Positions 38,979-47,681 of a DNA stretch of 64,000 nt are shown here, in pieces. Made by a program: the position numbers and the translations under genes. This stretch comes from Catenuloplanes indicus (GTDB lineage Bacteria; Actinomycetota; Actinomycetes; Mycobacteriales; Micromonosporaceae). Each line of letters opens with the position of its first letter. Position 1 is the stretch's first letter. The stretch is taken from assembly GCF_030813715.1 (NCBI RefSeq), contig NZ_JAUSUZ010000001.1:2418001-2482000 (forward strand), given 5' to 3'. The notes beneath the pieces are model-generated. The model did no database searches and had not been told where the DNA came from. It saw only the letters and a program-made list of their open reading frames with translations.

Positions 38979-39877
38979 CCAGCCCCGAGCGCGCGGCGCT
39001 GCTGGCGATCACCGAGGTGTGCCGGCGCGCGGCCACCGGCGACCTGGAGGCGCGCGTGCCCGCGCTCGGCACCGACCCGGAGATCATCGCGGCGCGCACC
39101 GAGCTGAACCGGCTGCTGGACGTGACGGACGCGTACGTACGTGAGTCCGGCGCGTCGCTGTCCGCCGCCGCCGATGGCCGTTTCTACCGCCGGTTCCTGT
39201 ATCGCGGGCTGCACGGCGCGTTCCGGAACGGCGCCCGGATGATCAGCAACGCGAGCGCGGCCATGCACGATTCCGCGGACCGGCTCGCGGACGCGGCCCG
39301 GAGCCGGCTCGCGCTCGCGGACGAGCTGGAGTCGGCCGTGCTCAGCGTCTGCGAGCAGATCTCGTCCGTGGCCGCGGGCATGGGCTCGGCCGCCACCGGG
39401 CTGTCCGCCTCGGCCGGGCAGGCGGTCGCGAACGCGGAGAGCGGCCTGTCCACGGTGAGCTCGCTGAAGACCGCCTCGGACGAGATCCGCGGCGCGGTCA
39501 ACCTGATCAACAAGGTGGCGTCGCAGACCCGGCTGCTCGCGCTGAACGCCACCATCGAGGCGGCGCGCGCCGGGGAGGCCGGCAAGGGCTTCAGCGTGGT
39601 CGCCGGTGAGGTGAAGACCCTGGCGAACGAGACCAGCGGTTCCAGCGACGAGATCCTGGCACAGGTCACCACCGTACAGTCCGCCACGGCCGGCGCGATC
39701 GACGTGCTGGAGACGGTGACCGAGAGCATCCGGGAGATGGGCGGCCTGGCAACCGGGATCGCCGGCCGGGTCGACGGCAGCGATCACGCGCTGACCGGCG
39801 AGGACGGGCTCACCCAGCTCGCCGAGCGGCTGCGCGGCGAGGTGCAGCGCTTCGTCGGCACGATCCGGGCCAGCTGA
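38975..39877 (+). CDS. Soluble methyl-accepting chemotaxis-type signalling protein
   Basis: A 300-residue protein without transmembrane segments. The N-terminal part is HAMP-like/helical ([19 protein letters not shown]), and residues about 100-290 are a long coiled-coil MCP signalling domain. Its conserved tip is [20 protein letters not shown] followed by [20 protein letters not shown], the region that contacts CheA/CheW. The GTG start lies inside the stop of the PAS gene (GTGA). Together they look like a split Aer-type energy or redox receptor. The C-terminus lacks a CheR/CheB pentapeptide. Confidence 0.85.
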   Translation: MTSPERAALLAITEVCRRAATGDLEARVPALGTDPEIIAARTELNRLLDVTDAYVRESGASLSAAADGRFYRRFLYRGLHGAFRNGARMISNASAAMHDSADRLADAARSRLALADELESAVLSVCEQISSVAAGMGSAATGLSASAGQAVANAESGLSTVSSLKTASDEIRGAVNLINKVASQTRLLALNATIEAARAGEAGKGFSVVAGEVKTLANETSGSSDEILAQVTTVQSATAGAIDVLETVTESIREMGGLATGIAGRVDGSDHALTGEDGLTQLAERLRGEVQRFVGTIRAS

Positions 39878-39927
39878 CATGATCTGGTAACCCGCCCCGT
39901 CTTCCCTGGTCGCGCTCCGCGTGGCAG

Positions 39928-39941
39928 GATTGGATCCAATC
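39928..39941. promoter_or_regulatory. Shared palindrome, copy 1 (before the Rieske gene)
   Basis: GATTGGATCCAATC is a perfect 14-bp palindrome 60-73 bp upstream of the Rieske oxygenase start. Copies with the same core TTGGATCCAA lie at 44444, 47603 and 49704, all in promoter regions of the same catabolic island. The likely binder is the GntR protein at 46803. Confidence 0.85.
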
Positions 39942-40000
39942 TTGCAGGCATGGGATGCCGAACAAGACGTAAGTGATCCAAGGAGAGAGAGGCCCGCACG

Positions 40001-41332
40001 GTGCTCAAGCGCGAGGACAACGAACGCGTCACCCGGAGCGGGCCCGGCACGCCGCTCGGCAAACTGCTGCGCGCCTACTGGCAGCCCGCCGCCCTGGTCT
40101 CCGAGATGACGCCGGACCGCCAGGTCAAGCCGGTCCGGCTGCTCGGCGAGGACCTCGTCCTGTTCCGGAAGCCGGACGGCGGCTGGGCGCTGGTCGGGCG
40201 GTTCTGCGCGCACCGCGGCGTGGACCTGGCGTTCGCCCGGCACGAGGAGGGCGGCCTGCGCTGTCTCTATCACGGCTGGCTCTACGGCGCGGACGGCCAG
40301 TGCAAGGAGCAGCCGGCCGAGCCCGCGCACAGCCGGTTCGCCGAGCGGATCCGGATCCCGGCGTACCCGTGCGTGGAGAGGAACGGCATCGTCTTCGCCT
40401 ACCTCGGCGAGGGCGACCCGCCGCCGTTGCCGTACTACGACGCGTTCCAGGCGCCGGACGAGTACACGTTCGCGTTCAAGGGCCTGTGGGAGTGCAACTG
40501 GCTGCAGGGCCTGGAGGGCGGCATCGATCCGAGTCACGTCAGCTTCCTGCACCGGTTCATCGACGAGGATCCGCGCGAGGTCTACGGCCAGCAGTTCAGC
40601 GAGATCGTCGAGGGCACCGGGCAGAAGCTGTCCAAGCTGGTCGGCGACTCGTACCGGCCGGACATCGAGGTGGAGGAGGCCGATCACGGGCTGCGCGTCT
40701 ACGCGCTGCGGCAGCTCACCGAGGGCGTCAAGCACGTCCGGATCACGAACCTGGTGTTCCCGAACGCGTTCGTGGTGCCGTTCGGCACCAGCAAGGTCTT
40801 CATCCAGTGGCACGTACCGATCGACGACCACCACCACTACTGGTACATGATCTGGTACGACTTCGCGGAGCGGACCGACAGGGACACGCTGCTCCAGCAG
40901 CGCCTGGGCGAGGTCACGCTGCCCGACTACCGGCCGCTGCGGAACAGGACCAACAACTGGGGGTACGACCCGGCCGAGCAGCGCGATCTCACGTACACCG
41001 GCATGGGTCTGGACATCAACGTCCACGACCAGTGGGCGGTGGAGAGCATGGGCGCGATCCAGGACCGCACCACCGAGCGCCTCGGCGTCTCGGACCGCGC
41101 GGTCACCGCGAACCGCCGCATGCTGCTGCGCGCGATCGACGCGTTCGAGCAGGGCGGCACGGTACCGGCCCGGCCGGCCGGTGAGGCGGACGCGGCCCGG
41201 CTGACCGGCCCGCTCGCGGTCGACACGATCGCGCCGAACGACGGCTGGGAGGAGACCTGGCGGCGGCGCGAGGCCGAGCGCCGGGAAGCCTCCCCGTGGG
41301 CGTCCCCGCGGACGGACCACGCGGATGCCTAG
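40001..41332 (+). CDS. Rieske non-haem iron oxygenase, alpha subunit (phthalate-dioxygenase type)
   Basis: A 443-residue oxygenase component. The Rieske [2Fe-2S] ligands are Cys69-x-His71 (FCAHRG) and Cys88-x2-His91 (CLYHGW). The mononuclear iron site is in GGIDPSHVSFLH (bridging Asp176, His179, His184). The N-terminus (REDNERVTRSGPGTPLGKLL) resembles the phthalate 4,5-dioxygenase group, which forms trimers and draws electrons from a PDR-type flavo-iron-sulfur reductase. No reductase or ferredoxin gene is seen in the island. It probably hydroxylates or dealkylates a ring or amine substrate. The GTG start follows AAGGAGAGAGAGG and overlaps the next gene by 8 bp. Confidence 0.88.
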   Translation: MLKREDNERVTRSGPGTPLGKLLRAYWQPAALVSEMTPDRQVKPVRLLGEDLVLFRKPDGGWALVGRFCAHRGVDLAFARHEEGGLRCLYHGWLYGADGQCKEQPAEPAHSRFAERIRIPAYPCVERNGIVFAYLGEGDPPPLPYYDAFQAPDEYTFAFKGLWECNWLQGLEGGIDPSHVSFLHRFIDEDPREVYGQQFSEIVEGTGQKLSKLVGDSYRPDIEVEEADHGLRVYALRQLTEGVKHVRITNLVFPNAFVVPFGTSKVFIQWHVPIDDHHHYWYMIWYDFAERTDRDTLLQQRLGEVTLPDYRPLRNRTNNWGYDPAEQRDLTYTGMGLDINVHDQWAVESMGAIQDRTTERLGVSDRAVTANRRMLLRAIDAFEQGGTVPARPAGEADAARLTGPLAVDTIAPNDGWEETWRRREAERREASPWASPRTDHADA

Positions 41333-42839
41333 CGTCGACGAGCGGCCGGTCGCGGAGGGCGGTGGCGGCTGGGACGCGCGCCCGATGCTGGCCGCGGACC
41401 GCGGCGGTTTCGTCGACCGGCACGAGCTGTGGACGCAGGCGCAGTACGCCGCGGCCGGCCAGCTCCGCCGGGTGATCGACGAGCTGGGCCTGGAGCTGGT
41501 CCGGTTCTCGTTCGCGGACCAGCACGGCGTGCTGCACGGCAAGACGCTGACCCGGGCGGCCGTGCCGGGCGCGCTCCGCTCCGGGGTCACCGCGCCCAGC
41601 TCGCTGCTGCTCAAGGACTCGTCCGGCCGGTCCGCGTTCCCGGTCTTCACGCCGGACGCGCGGGCGGGCTTCGCCGGTGCCGGTGACGTGGTCCTGGTGC
41701 CGGACCCGACCACGTTCCGGGTGCTGCCGTGGGCGGAGAAGACCGGCTGGGTCCTCTGCGACCTGCGTTTCCCGGACGGCTCCCCGGTCCCGTTCTGCAC
41801 GCGCTCGATGCTCAGGAGCCAGATCGGCAAGCTCGGCGACCACGGGTACGACATGACGGTCGGCGTCGAGCTGGAGTTCCACGTGTTCCGCGCCGAGGAG
41901 GCCGCGTTCGCCGCCGACCGGGTCGGCGGACCGGGCGCGCCCGGACGCCCGCCGCGGGTCGGCCCGGTCAGCGGCGGCGCGCAGCTGCTGCACGAGGAGG
42001 GCCTGGACCGCGTGGACGAGGTGGTCCAGCTGTTGCAGCGTGGGCTGACCACGCTGGATCTGCCGCTGCGCTCGATCGAGCTGGAGTTCGGCCCGAGCCA
42101 GCTGGAGATCACCATGCAGGCCGGGAGCGCGCGGGACGCCGCGGACCAGGTGGTGCTGGCGCGCAGCGCGATCCGGCAGATCTGCCGCCGCGCCGGATAC
42201 CACGCCACGTTCATGTCCCGGCCGGCCGGCGCCGCGACCGCGTCCACCGGCTGGCACCTGCACCAGTCGCTGCGTGAGCGGGCGACCGGGCGGCCCGCGT
42301 TCGACCCCGGGCCGGACGAGACGCTGATGTCCGGCACGGCCCGGCACTGGCTGGGCGGGCTGCTGGCGCACGCACCGGCCGCGGCCGCGTTCACCACGCC
42401 GACCGTCAACGGCTACAAGCGCTACCTGCCGTTCTCCCTCGCGCCGGACCGGGTGCTGTGGGGCGCGGACAACAAGGGCGCGATGGTCCGCGTGGTGGGC
42501 GGCGGCACGGACACGGGCGCGCGGCTGGAGAACCGGTCCGGCGAACCCGCGGCCAGCCCGTACCTCTACATCGCGTCACAGATCGTGAGCGGCCTGGACG
42601 GGCTGAAGCACGCGATCGACCCGGGCCCCCCGACCGAGAACCCGTACGCCGCGGACGCGGTCCGGCTGCCGCAGTCGCTCGGCGCCGCGGTGGACGCGCT
42701 GGAGGCGGACCCGCTCTTCGCGGACGCGTTCGGCGCCCGCACCGTCGACTGGTACGCGAAGCTCAAGCGTGACGAGTTCGCCCGCTACCTGGCGCACGTC
42801 TCCGACTGGGAGCAGCGCGAATACTTCGACCTGTTCTGA
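41325..42839 (+). CDS. Glutamine-synthetase-like ligase (gamma-glutamyl-amine synthetase type)
   Basis: A 504-residue member of the GS superfamily. The N-terminal grasp part is VRFSFADQHGVLHGKTLT; the catalytic part has GVELEFHVF, IELEFGPSQLEITMQ, HLHQSLRE, NGYKRYLPFSLAPDRVLWG and GADNKGAMVRV (residues lining the ATP and Glu sites), and later ENRSGEPAASPYLY. It differs from true glutamine synthetase by lacking the adenylylation-loop pattern and by sequence divergence. Relatives such as PuuA, IpuC, GlnA3 and AtdA1 ligate glutamate to amines. The start overlaps the Rieske stop by 8 bp, so ligation and oxygenation are probably consecutive steps. Confidence 0.82.
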   Translation: MPSVDERPVAEGGGGWDARPMLAADRGGFVDRHELWTQAQYAAAGQLRRVIDELGLELVRFSFADQHGVLHGKTLTRAAVPGALRSGVTAPSSLLLKDSSGRSAFPVFTPDARAGFAGAGDVVLVPDPTTFRVLPWAEKTGWVLCDLRFPDGSPVPFCTRSMLRSQIGKLGDHGYDMTVGVELEFHVFRAEEAAFAADRVGGPGAPGRPPRVGPVSGGAQLLHEEGLDRVDEVVQLLQRGLTTLDLPLRSIELEFGPSQLEITMQAGSARDAADQVVLARSAIRQICRRAGYHATFMSRPAGAATASTGWHLHQSLRERATGRPAFDPGPDETLMSGTARHWLGGLLAHAPAAAAFTTPTVNGYKRYLPFSLAPDRVLWGADNKGAMVRVVGGGTDTGARLENRSGEPAASPYLYIASQIVSGLDGLKHAIDPGPPTENPYAADAVRLPQSLGAAVDALEADPLFADAFGARTVDWYAKLKRDEFARYLAHVSDWEQREYFDLF

Positions 42840-42855
42840 GAGGACGTGTCCCGAC

Positions 42856-44289
42856 ATGCGCGAGCTCGAACCCTTCCTGATCGACGGCGAGTGGATCCCC
42901 CCGGGCGACCGGGAGACGTGGCCGGTGATCGACCCTTCGAACGGCGAGGTGCTGACCCGCGTCGCCCAGGCCACCGACGAGGACGTGGACGCGGCCGTGG
43001 CTGCGGCCGCGCGGGCGCATGCAGACCGCCGCTGGTCCGGGTTGCCGCCGCTGGAACGCACCCGGATCCTGAGCCGGCTCGCTGACCTGATCGAGGAGAA
43101 CCTGGAGGAGCTGGCCGTCCTGGAGACCCGGGACAACGGCAAGCCGATCGAGCGTTCCCGGGCCGACACCGCGTTCGCCGCCAAGGACTTCCGGCACTTC
43201 GCGGGCGCGCCCGGCCGGCTCACCGGCACGGTCGTCCCGATCGACGGCGGCGCACACCACGTCTACACCGTGCGGGAGCCGGTCGGCGTGGCCGCGCTGA
43301 TCCTGCCGTGGAACTTTCCGATCATGACGGCCGCGCACAAGCTGGCCCCGGCGCTCGCGGCCGGCTGCACGGTCGTGGTCAAGCCGGCCGAGCAGACGCC
43401 GCTGACCATGCTCCGGCTGGCCGCGCTCGGCGAGCGGGCCGGGCTGCCCGCGGGCGTGCTGAACGTGCTGACCGGAGACGGCCGCACCGGCGCCGCACTG
43501 GTCGCGCACCCGGGTGTGGCGAAGGTGTCGTTCACCGGCTCGACCGAGGTGGGCCGGCGGGTGATGGTCTCGGCCGCGGCCACCACCAAGCGGCTCACGC
43601 TGGAGCTGGGCGGCAAGAGCCCGAACATCGTGTTCGCGGACGCGGACCTGGACGCCGCGACCACCACCGCCATGCGCGCGTCGTTCGGGCACTCCGGGCA
43701 GATGTGCACGGCCGGCAGCCGGCTGCTGGTGCAGCGCTCGATCCTGGACGAGATGGTGGAGCGCCTGACCGCGGCGACGCACGAGGTGCCGGTCGGCAAC
43801 GGGCTGGACGGCGGGATCTCGGTCGGGCCGCTGGTCTCCGAGGAACAGCGGCAGATCGTGCTGTCCTACATCGAGAAGGGGCGTGCCGAGGGCGCCACCG
43901 TCGTCGCCGGCGGTGGCGTCCCGGACCGGCCGGGTTTCTTCGTCGAGCCGACGCTGTTCACCGGCGTCACGAACGACATGACGATCGCGCGTGAGGAGAT
44001 CTTCGGACCGGTCGCCGGCGTGATCGCGTTCGAGGACGAGGAGGAGGCGCTGGCGATCGCGAACGACACCGGCTACGGCCTCGCCGCCGGCGTCTGGACG
44101 CGCGATCTGTCCCGCGCCCACCGGATGGCCTCGCGCCTGCACGCCGGCACGGTGTGGGTGAACACCTACAACATCTTCGACCCGGCGCTGTCCTTCGGCG
44201 GCGTCGGCGACTCCGGCCTCGGCCGCGACCTCGGCGACGAGGCCCTGCACGCCTTCACCGAATCGAAAGGCGTCGTCATCGCGCTGTGA
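42856..44289 (+). CDS. NAD(P)-dependent aldehyde dehydrogenase
   Basis: A 477-residue ALDH-superfamily enzyme oxidising an aldehyde to a carboxylate. Features are ILPWNFPIMTAAHKLAPALA, VSFTGSTEVGRRVM, the catalytic Glu in LELGGKSPNIVF, and the catalytic Cys in GHSGQMCTAGSRLLV. The C-terminal block SFGGVGDSGLGRDLG is typical of betaine/gamma-aminobutyraldehyde-type ALDHs. The ATG at 42856 is 16 bp after the ligase stop. It would handle the aldehyde released by the flavoprotein oxidase or the copper amine oxidase of the same island. Confidence 0.9.
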   Translation: MRELEPFLIDGEWIPPGDRETWPVIDPSNGEVLTRVAQATDEDVDAAVAAAARAHADRRWSGLPPLERTRILSRLADLIEENLEELAVLETRDNGKPIERSRADTAFAAKDFRHFAGAPGRLTGTVVPIDGGAHHVYTVREPVGVAALILPWNFPIMTAAHKLAPALAAGCTVVVKPAEQTPLTMLRLAALGERAGLPAGVLNVLTGDGRTGAALVAHPGVAKVSFTGSTEVGRRVMVSAAATTKRLTLELGGKSPNIVFADADLDAATTTAMRASFGHSGQMCTAGSRLLVQRSILDEMVERLTAATHEVPVGNGLDGGISVGPLVSEEQRQIVLSYIEKGRAEGATVVAGGGVPDRPGFFVEPTLFTGVTNDMTIAREEIFGPVAGVIAFEDEEEALAIANDTGYGLAAGVWTRDLSRAHRMASRLHAGTVWVNTYNIFDPALSFGGVGDSGLGRDLGDEALHAFTESKGVVIAL

Positions 44290-44443
44290 TCCCGGCCGTC
44301 GCTCCGCTCCTCCGGCTCGGCGCCGTTCCCGCCGAGGACAGACGAGATCCAGACGAAGTGCGTGTCCGGATCTCGCGCCTCACGTGGGTGGCGGCGTTCC
44401 CGACGGGGCGCGCCCCGCTCGTACCCGCTGGCGTTTTGATCTT

Positions 44444-44457
44444 GATTGGATCCAATA
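44444..44457. promoter_or_regulatory. Shared palindrome, copy 2 (before the aminotransferase-oxidase fusion gene)
   Basis: GATTGGATCCAATA: the central 12 bp ATTGGATCCAAT are a perfect palindrome. It lies 29-42 bp upstream of the GTG at 44486, in a 196-bp gap that otherwise shows no gene, so it could overlap the promoter. Confidence 0.85.
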
Positions 44458-44485
44458 TGAGGGCTTTGACATCCAGGGACGTGCC

Positions 44486-46792
44486 GTGACGCGGTTGGAC
44501 CCGGCGGCGTTGCGTGCCGGGACGCCGGGGATGCGGTATGCGCGGCACTTCAACGCGGCCGGGTCGGCGCTGCCGAGCGCGGCCGTGCTGGAGACCGTGA
44601 TCGAGCACCTGCGGCTCGAGGCGACGATCGGCGGGTACGAGGCGGCGGAGGTCGCGCGGGAACGGCACGAGCAGGTGTACGCGCTCGCGGCCCGGCTGGT
44701 CGGCGGCACCGCGGACGACATCGCGCTGACCGAGAGCGCGACCGTGGCCTGGCACGCCGCGATGGACGCGGTCCCGTTCGCGCCCGGCGACCGGATCCTG
44801 GCGTCCGCGTCGAGCTACGTCAGCTCCGCGATCCACCTGTTCCGGCTGCGCGAGACGTACGGCGTGATCATCGAGGTGCTGCCCTGCGCACCGGACGGCA
44901 CGGTCGACCTGGAGGCACTGGAGAAGGCGCTGCGCGCACCGGTCCGGCTGGTCACGATCGCGCACGTGCCGACGTCGTCCGGGCTGGTCGAGCCGGTGGC
45001 GGAGGTGGCGGCGCTGGCGAACGCGGCCGGCGTGCCGCTGCTGCTGGACGCGGTGCAGTCGCTCGGCCAGCTGCCGGTCGACCTGGCCGCGCTGGGCGTC
45101 GATCTCGCGGTCGGCACCGGGCGGAAGTTCCTGCGCGGGCCGCGCGGCACCGGGCTGCTCTACGCGTCGCCGCGCATCCGCGAGCTGCTGCGCCCGGCCC
45201 GCCCGGACGTCCGCGGCGCGGTCTGGAGCAGCCCGGACGGCTACCGGGTGAAGGACGGCGCGCGGCGCTTCGAGACCTGGGAGACCGCGCACGCGCTGCG
45301 GCTCGGTCTGGGCACCGCGCTCCGCGAGGCGCTGGACCCGGGCGTGGACGCGATCCACTCCTACACGGCCGGGCTCGCCGGCCGCCTGAAGGACGCGCTG
45401 GCCACGGTGCCCGGCGTGACGCTGACGGACCCGCCGGCGGCCGGTGGCGCGATCGTGACGTTCGTGGTGGACCGGGAGGAACCCGCGGACACGGTACGGC
45501 GGCTGCGCGCCGCCGGCGTCCACGTCACCTCGGTGCCGGACCACCACGGCCGGTGGGATCTCGGGCGCCGCGGGCTGAGGTCAGTCGTACGCGCGTCGGT
45601 GCACGTCTACAACGACGAGTCGGACGTCTCGGCGCTGACGGCGGCACTGGGGAGATCCGGGTCCGCACCGGCGTTCGTTCCATCGGGGTCCCGCGCGGAC
45701 GTGATCGTGGTCGGCGCGGGCGTGCACGGTGGCGCGGCCTCCTGGCACCTCGCCCGGCGCGGCGCCTCGGTGATCCAGCTTGAGCGGTTCGCGGACGGGC
45801 ATCACCAGGGCTCGTCGCACGGACACATCCGGATGATCCGCCGCGCCTACCCGAACCCGGTCTGGGACGAGCTGGTCGACCACGCCTATCTCGCCTGGTC
45901 GGAACTGTCCGAGGCGGCCGGCGAGACGCTGCTGACCACGACCGGCGGGCTCTACGCGCGCCCGGCCGCGGACGGCACGCCCGGGCTGCGCGGGCCCGCC
46001 TGCGAGACGGTGGACGCGGCCCGGGCCGCGCAGATCTTCCCGGGGCTGCGGCTCGGCGACGAGTTCACCGCCGTGTACGACCCGGCGGCCGGCGTGCTGG
46101 ACGCGGCCGCCGCCATGCGCGCGCTGCGGTCGCTGGCGGTCGCGGCCGGCGCCGACCGGCGTACCGGCGTGCGGGTCCTGGGCTGGGAGCCGGACGGCGA
46201 CGGCGTCACGGTACGCACCCCGGACGGCGTGCTGCGCGCGGACCGCCTGGTCGTCGCGGCCGGGCCGTGGACCGGCGCGCTGGTGCCGTCGCTGCGGGAC
46301 CTGCTGCGCGTGGTGCGGATCGTCAACATCCACGTCGGCGCGTCGGACGTGGCGCGGGTGTCCGCGCCGGCGCTCGGGCCGTTCTCCGTCGACGTGCCGG
46401 GCGTGGGGCTGCTCTACGGACTGCCCGCGTTCGACGGCGCGGCACTCAAGATCGGGCTGGACCACGGCCCGGCCGACGACCCGGATCGCCCGCAGACGCC
46501 GGTGACCGCGGCCGAGGCCGCCGAGCTGCTGGTGCTTGCTCGCCGATTCCTGCCCGCGGCCGACGGCGACGTGGTCGACTCGGTGTCATGCCGGTACACG
46601 ATGGCGCCACGGAACCGGTTCGCGGTGGGCGCGCTGCCGGACGTGCCGCAGGTGCTGGTCGCGGCCGCGTGCTCCGGGCACGGCTTCAAGTTCGGCCCGG
46701 CGATCGGCGCGGCGCTGGCCGATCTCGCGCTCGGCAAGCAGCGCCCGGACCTGGACTTCCTGGCACCGGGCGCGCTCGGAACCGCGCCGTGA
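44486..46792 (+). CDS. Fusion of class V aminotransferase and sarcosine-oxidase-like flavoenzyme
   Basis: A continuous 768-residue protein. Residues about 1-395 are a class V PLP aminotransferase (RHFNAAGSALPS; IAHVPTSSGLVEP; LLLDAVQSLGQLPVD; PLP Lys near 212 in GTGRKFLRGPRGTG). From about 400 an MSOX-type FAD oxidase begins (DVIVVGAGVHGGAASWHLAR; GSSHGHIRMIRRAYP), with the covalent-FAD Cys candidate in SCRYTMAP (near 702) and CSGHGFKFGPAIG near the end. There is no stop or frameshift between the parts. It could oxidise an N-substituted amino compound and transaminate or cleave the product without release. The start GTG follows AGGGA. Confidence 0.85.
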   Translation: MTRLDPAALRAGTPGMRYARHFNAAGSALPSAAVLETVIEHLRLEATIGGYEAAEVARERHEQVYALAARLVGGTADDIALTESATVAWHAAMDAVPFAPGDRILASASSYVSSAIHLFRLRETYGVIIEVLPCAPDGTVDLEALEKALRAPVRLVTIAHVPTSSGLVEPVAEVAALANAAGVPLLLDAVQSLGQLPVDLAALGVDLAVGTGRKFLRGPRGTGLLYASPRIRELLRPARPDVRGAVWSSPDGYRVKDGARRFETWETAHALRLGLGTALREALDPGVDAIHSYTAGLAGRLKDALATVPGVTLTDPPAAGGAIVTFVVDREEPADTVRRLRAAGVHVTSVPDHHGRWDLGRRGLRSVVRASVHVYNDESDVSALTAALGRSGSAPAFVPSGSRADVIVVGAGVHGGAASWHLARRGASVIQLERFADGHHQGSSHGHIRMIRRAYPNPVWDELVDHAYLAWSELSEAAGETLLTTTGGLYARPAADGTPGLRGPACETVDAARAAQIFPGLRLGDEFTAVYDPAAGVLDAAAAMRALRSLAVAAGADRRTGVRVLGWEPDGDGVTVRTPDGVLRADRLVVAAGPWTGALVPSLRDLLRVVRIVNIHVGASDVARVSAPALGPFSVDVPGVGLLYGLPAFDGAALKIGLDHGPADDPDRPQTPVTAAEAAELLVLARRFLPAADGDVVDSVSCRYTMAPRNRFAVGALPDVPQVLVAAACSGHGFKFGPAIGAALADLALGKQRPDLDFLAPGALGTAP

Positions 46793-46802
46793 ACGCCGGC
46801 GG

Positions 46803-47483
46803 TCAGCCCTTGAAGACGGTGGCGGAGCGGCGCTCGTACCAGCGGGCCAGCTGCTCGCCCGCGCTGAGCACGTGCGCCAGCATCTCCCGGCGTGCGGTCT
46901 CGGCGTCGTCCGCGGCCAATGCGGCCAGGATGCGCTCGTGCTCGGCGAAGTTGTCGTCCCGGTGACGCGGGTGCTCCTGCAGCACCAGCGCGGAGACGTT
47001 GCGCGGGAACGCCTCGTTTATCTCCTTGATCACCTTGGCCAGGCGCTCGTTGCCGGCGATCTGGTGGATGAGCGTGTGGAACCGGTCGTTCGCCGCGTGC
47101 GAGGCCGCGTTCGGCGGCGCGTCACCCGGTCGCAGCAGCTCGTTCGTGGCGCGCAGCTCCGCCAGCGAGTCGCGGGTCAGCCGGCGCACCGCGCGCTCGC
47201 AGGCCAGGCCCTCCAGCTCGGCACGCACCTCGTACGCCTCGCGCACCTCCCACGGCGCCGGCACCCGGACGACCGCGCCACGGTTCGGCACCACCTCGAT
47301 CAGGCCGCCGGTCTGCAGCTGGCGCAGCGCCTCGCGGACCGGCGTGCGGCTGACGCCGAGCGTCTTGGCGAGCTCGGCCTGCCGCAGCTGCGCGCCGATC
47401 GGGATCTCGCCGGACATGATCCGCGCGCGGATGGCGGCGGCGGTCTCGTCGACGAGCGCGGTGCTGCTGGAGGAGTCGTCCAT
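46803..47483 (-). CDS. GntR-family regulator (FCD type)
   Basis: A 226-residue regulator. The winged helix spans about residues 12-75 (ARIMSGEIPIGAQLRQAELA; KTLGVSRTPVREALRQLQTG), followed by an all-helical FCD ligand-binding domain with metal-site-type His residues (AANDRFHTLIHQIAGN; HRDDNFAEHERILAAL). It is the only DNA-binding protein encoded inside the island and is transcribed divergently from the amine oxidase gene. A copy of the shared palindrome lies between them. It is the natural candidate for the TTGGATCCAA-binding regulator. FCD proteins are usually released by a carboxylate ligand. The start is set by AGAGG upstream of ATG 47483. Confidence 0.88.
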   Translation of the reverse strand: MDDSSSSTALVDETAAAIRARIMSGEIPIGAQLRQAELAKTLGVSRTPVREALRQLQTGGLIEVVPNRGAVVRVPAPWEVREAYEVRAELEGLACERAVRRLTRDSLAELRATNELLRPGDAPPNAASHAANDRFHTLIHQIAGNERLAKVIKEINEAFPRNVSALVLQEHPRHRDDNFAEHERILAALAADDAETARREMLAHVLSAGEQLARWYERRSATVFKG

Positions 47484-47602
47484 TGTGGCCTCTTCGTGAA
47501 GACAAACGCCTTCAGTCGTTTTTGGGGGCGGGGGTCGGGGCGGCAGCCGGGGCGCCCCACCATAGCAAGTCCACAGCATGAGTGGATGCGGTCTATCCCA
47601 AG

Positions 47603-47614
47603 TTTGGATCCAAA
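47603..47614. promoter_or_regulatory. Shared palindrome, copy 3 (between gntR and the copper amine oxidase gene)
   Basis: TTTGGATCCAAA, a 12-bp perfect palindrome within the wider imperfect repeat AGTTTGGATCCAAAAACT (47601-47618). It sits in the 198-bp divergent promoter region and could give autoregulation and control of the amine oxidase at once. Confidence 0.82.
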
Positions 47615-47681
47615 AACTCTATCGTCGTATCCCGGATTCTCGTATGGTCACCACACGACAGCGCACAGACAGGAGCCGCCG

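Noticed and set aside
38771-42409. 1212-codon minus-strand open frame
   Set aside because: It runs antisense through four well-supported genes (PAS, MCP, Rieske, GS-like) and has low-complexity composition with no motifs.
44444-44457. Idea that the GGATCC palindromes are only chance BamHI-type sites
   Set aside because: The conserved unit is longer (10-14 bp), is confined to four promoter gaps of one island, and keeps similar spacing to starts, which random restriction sites would not.
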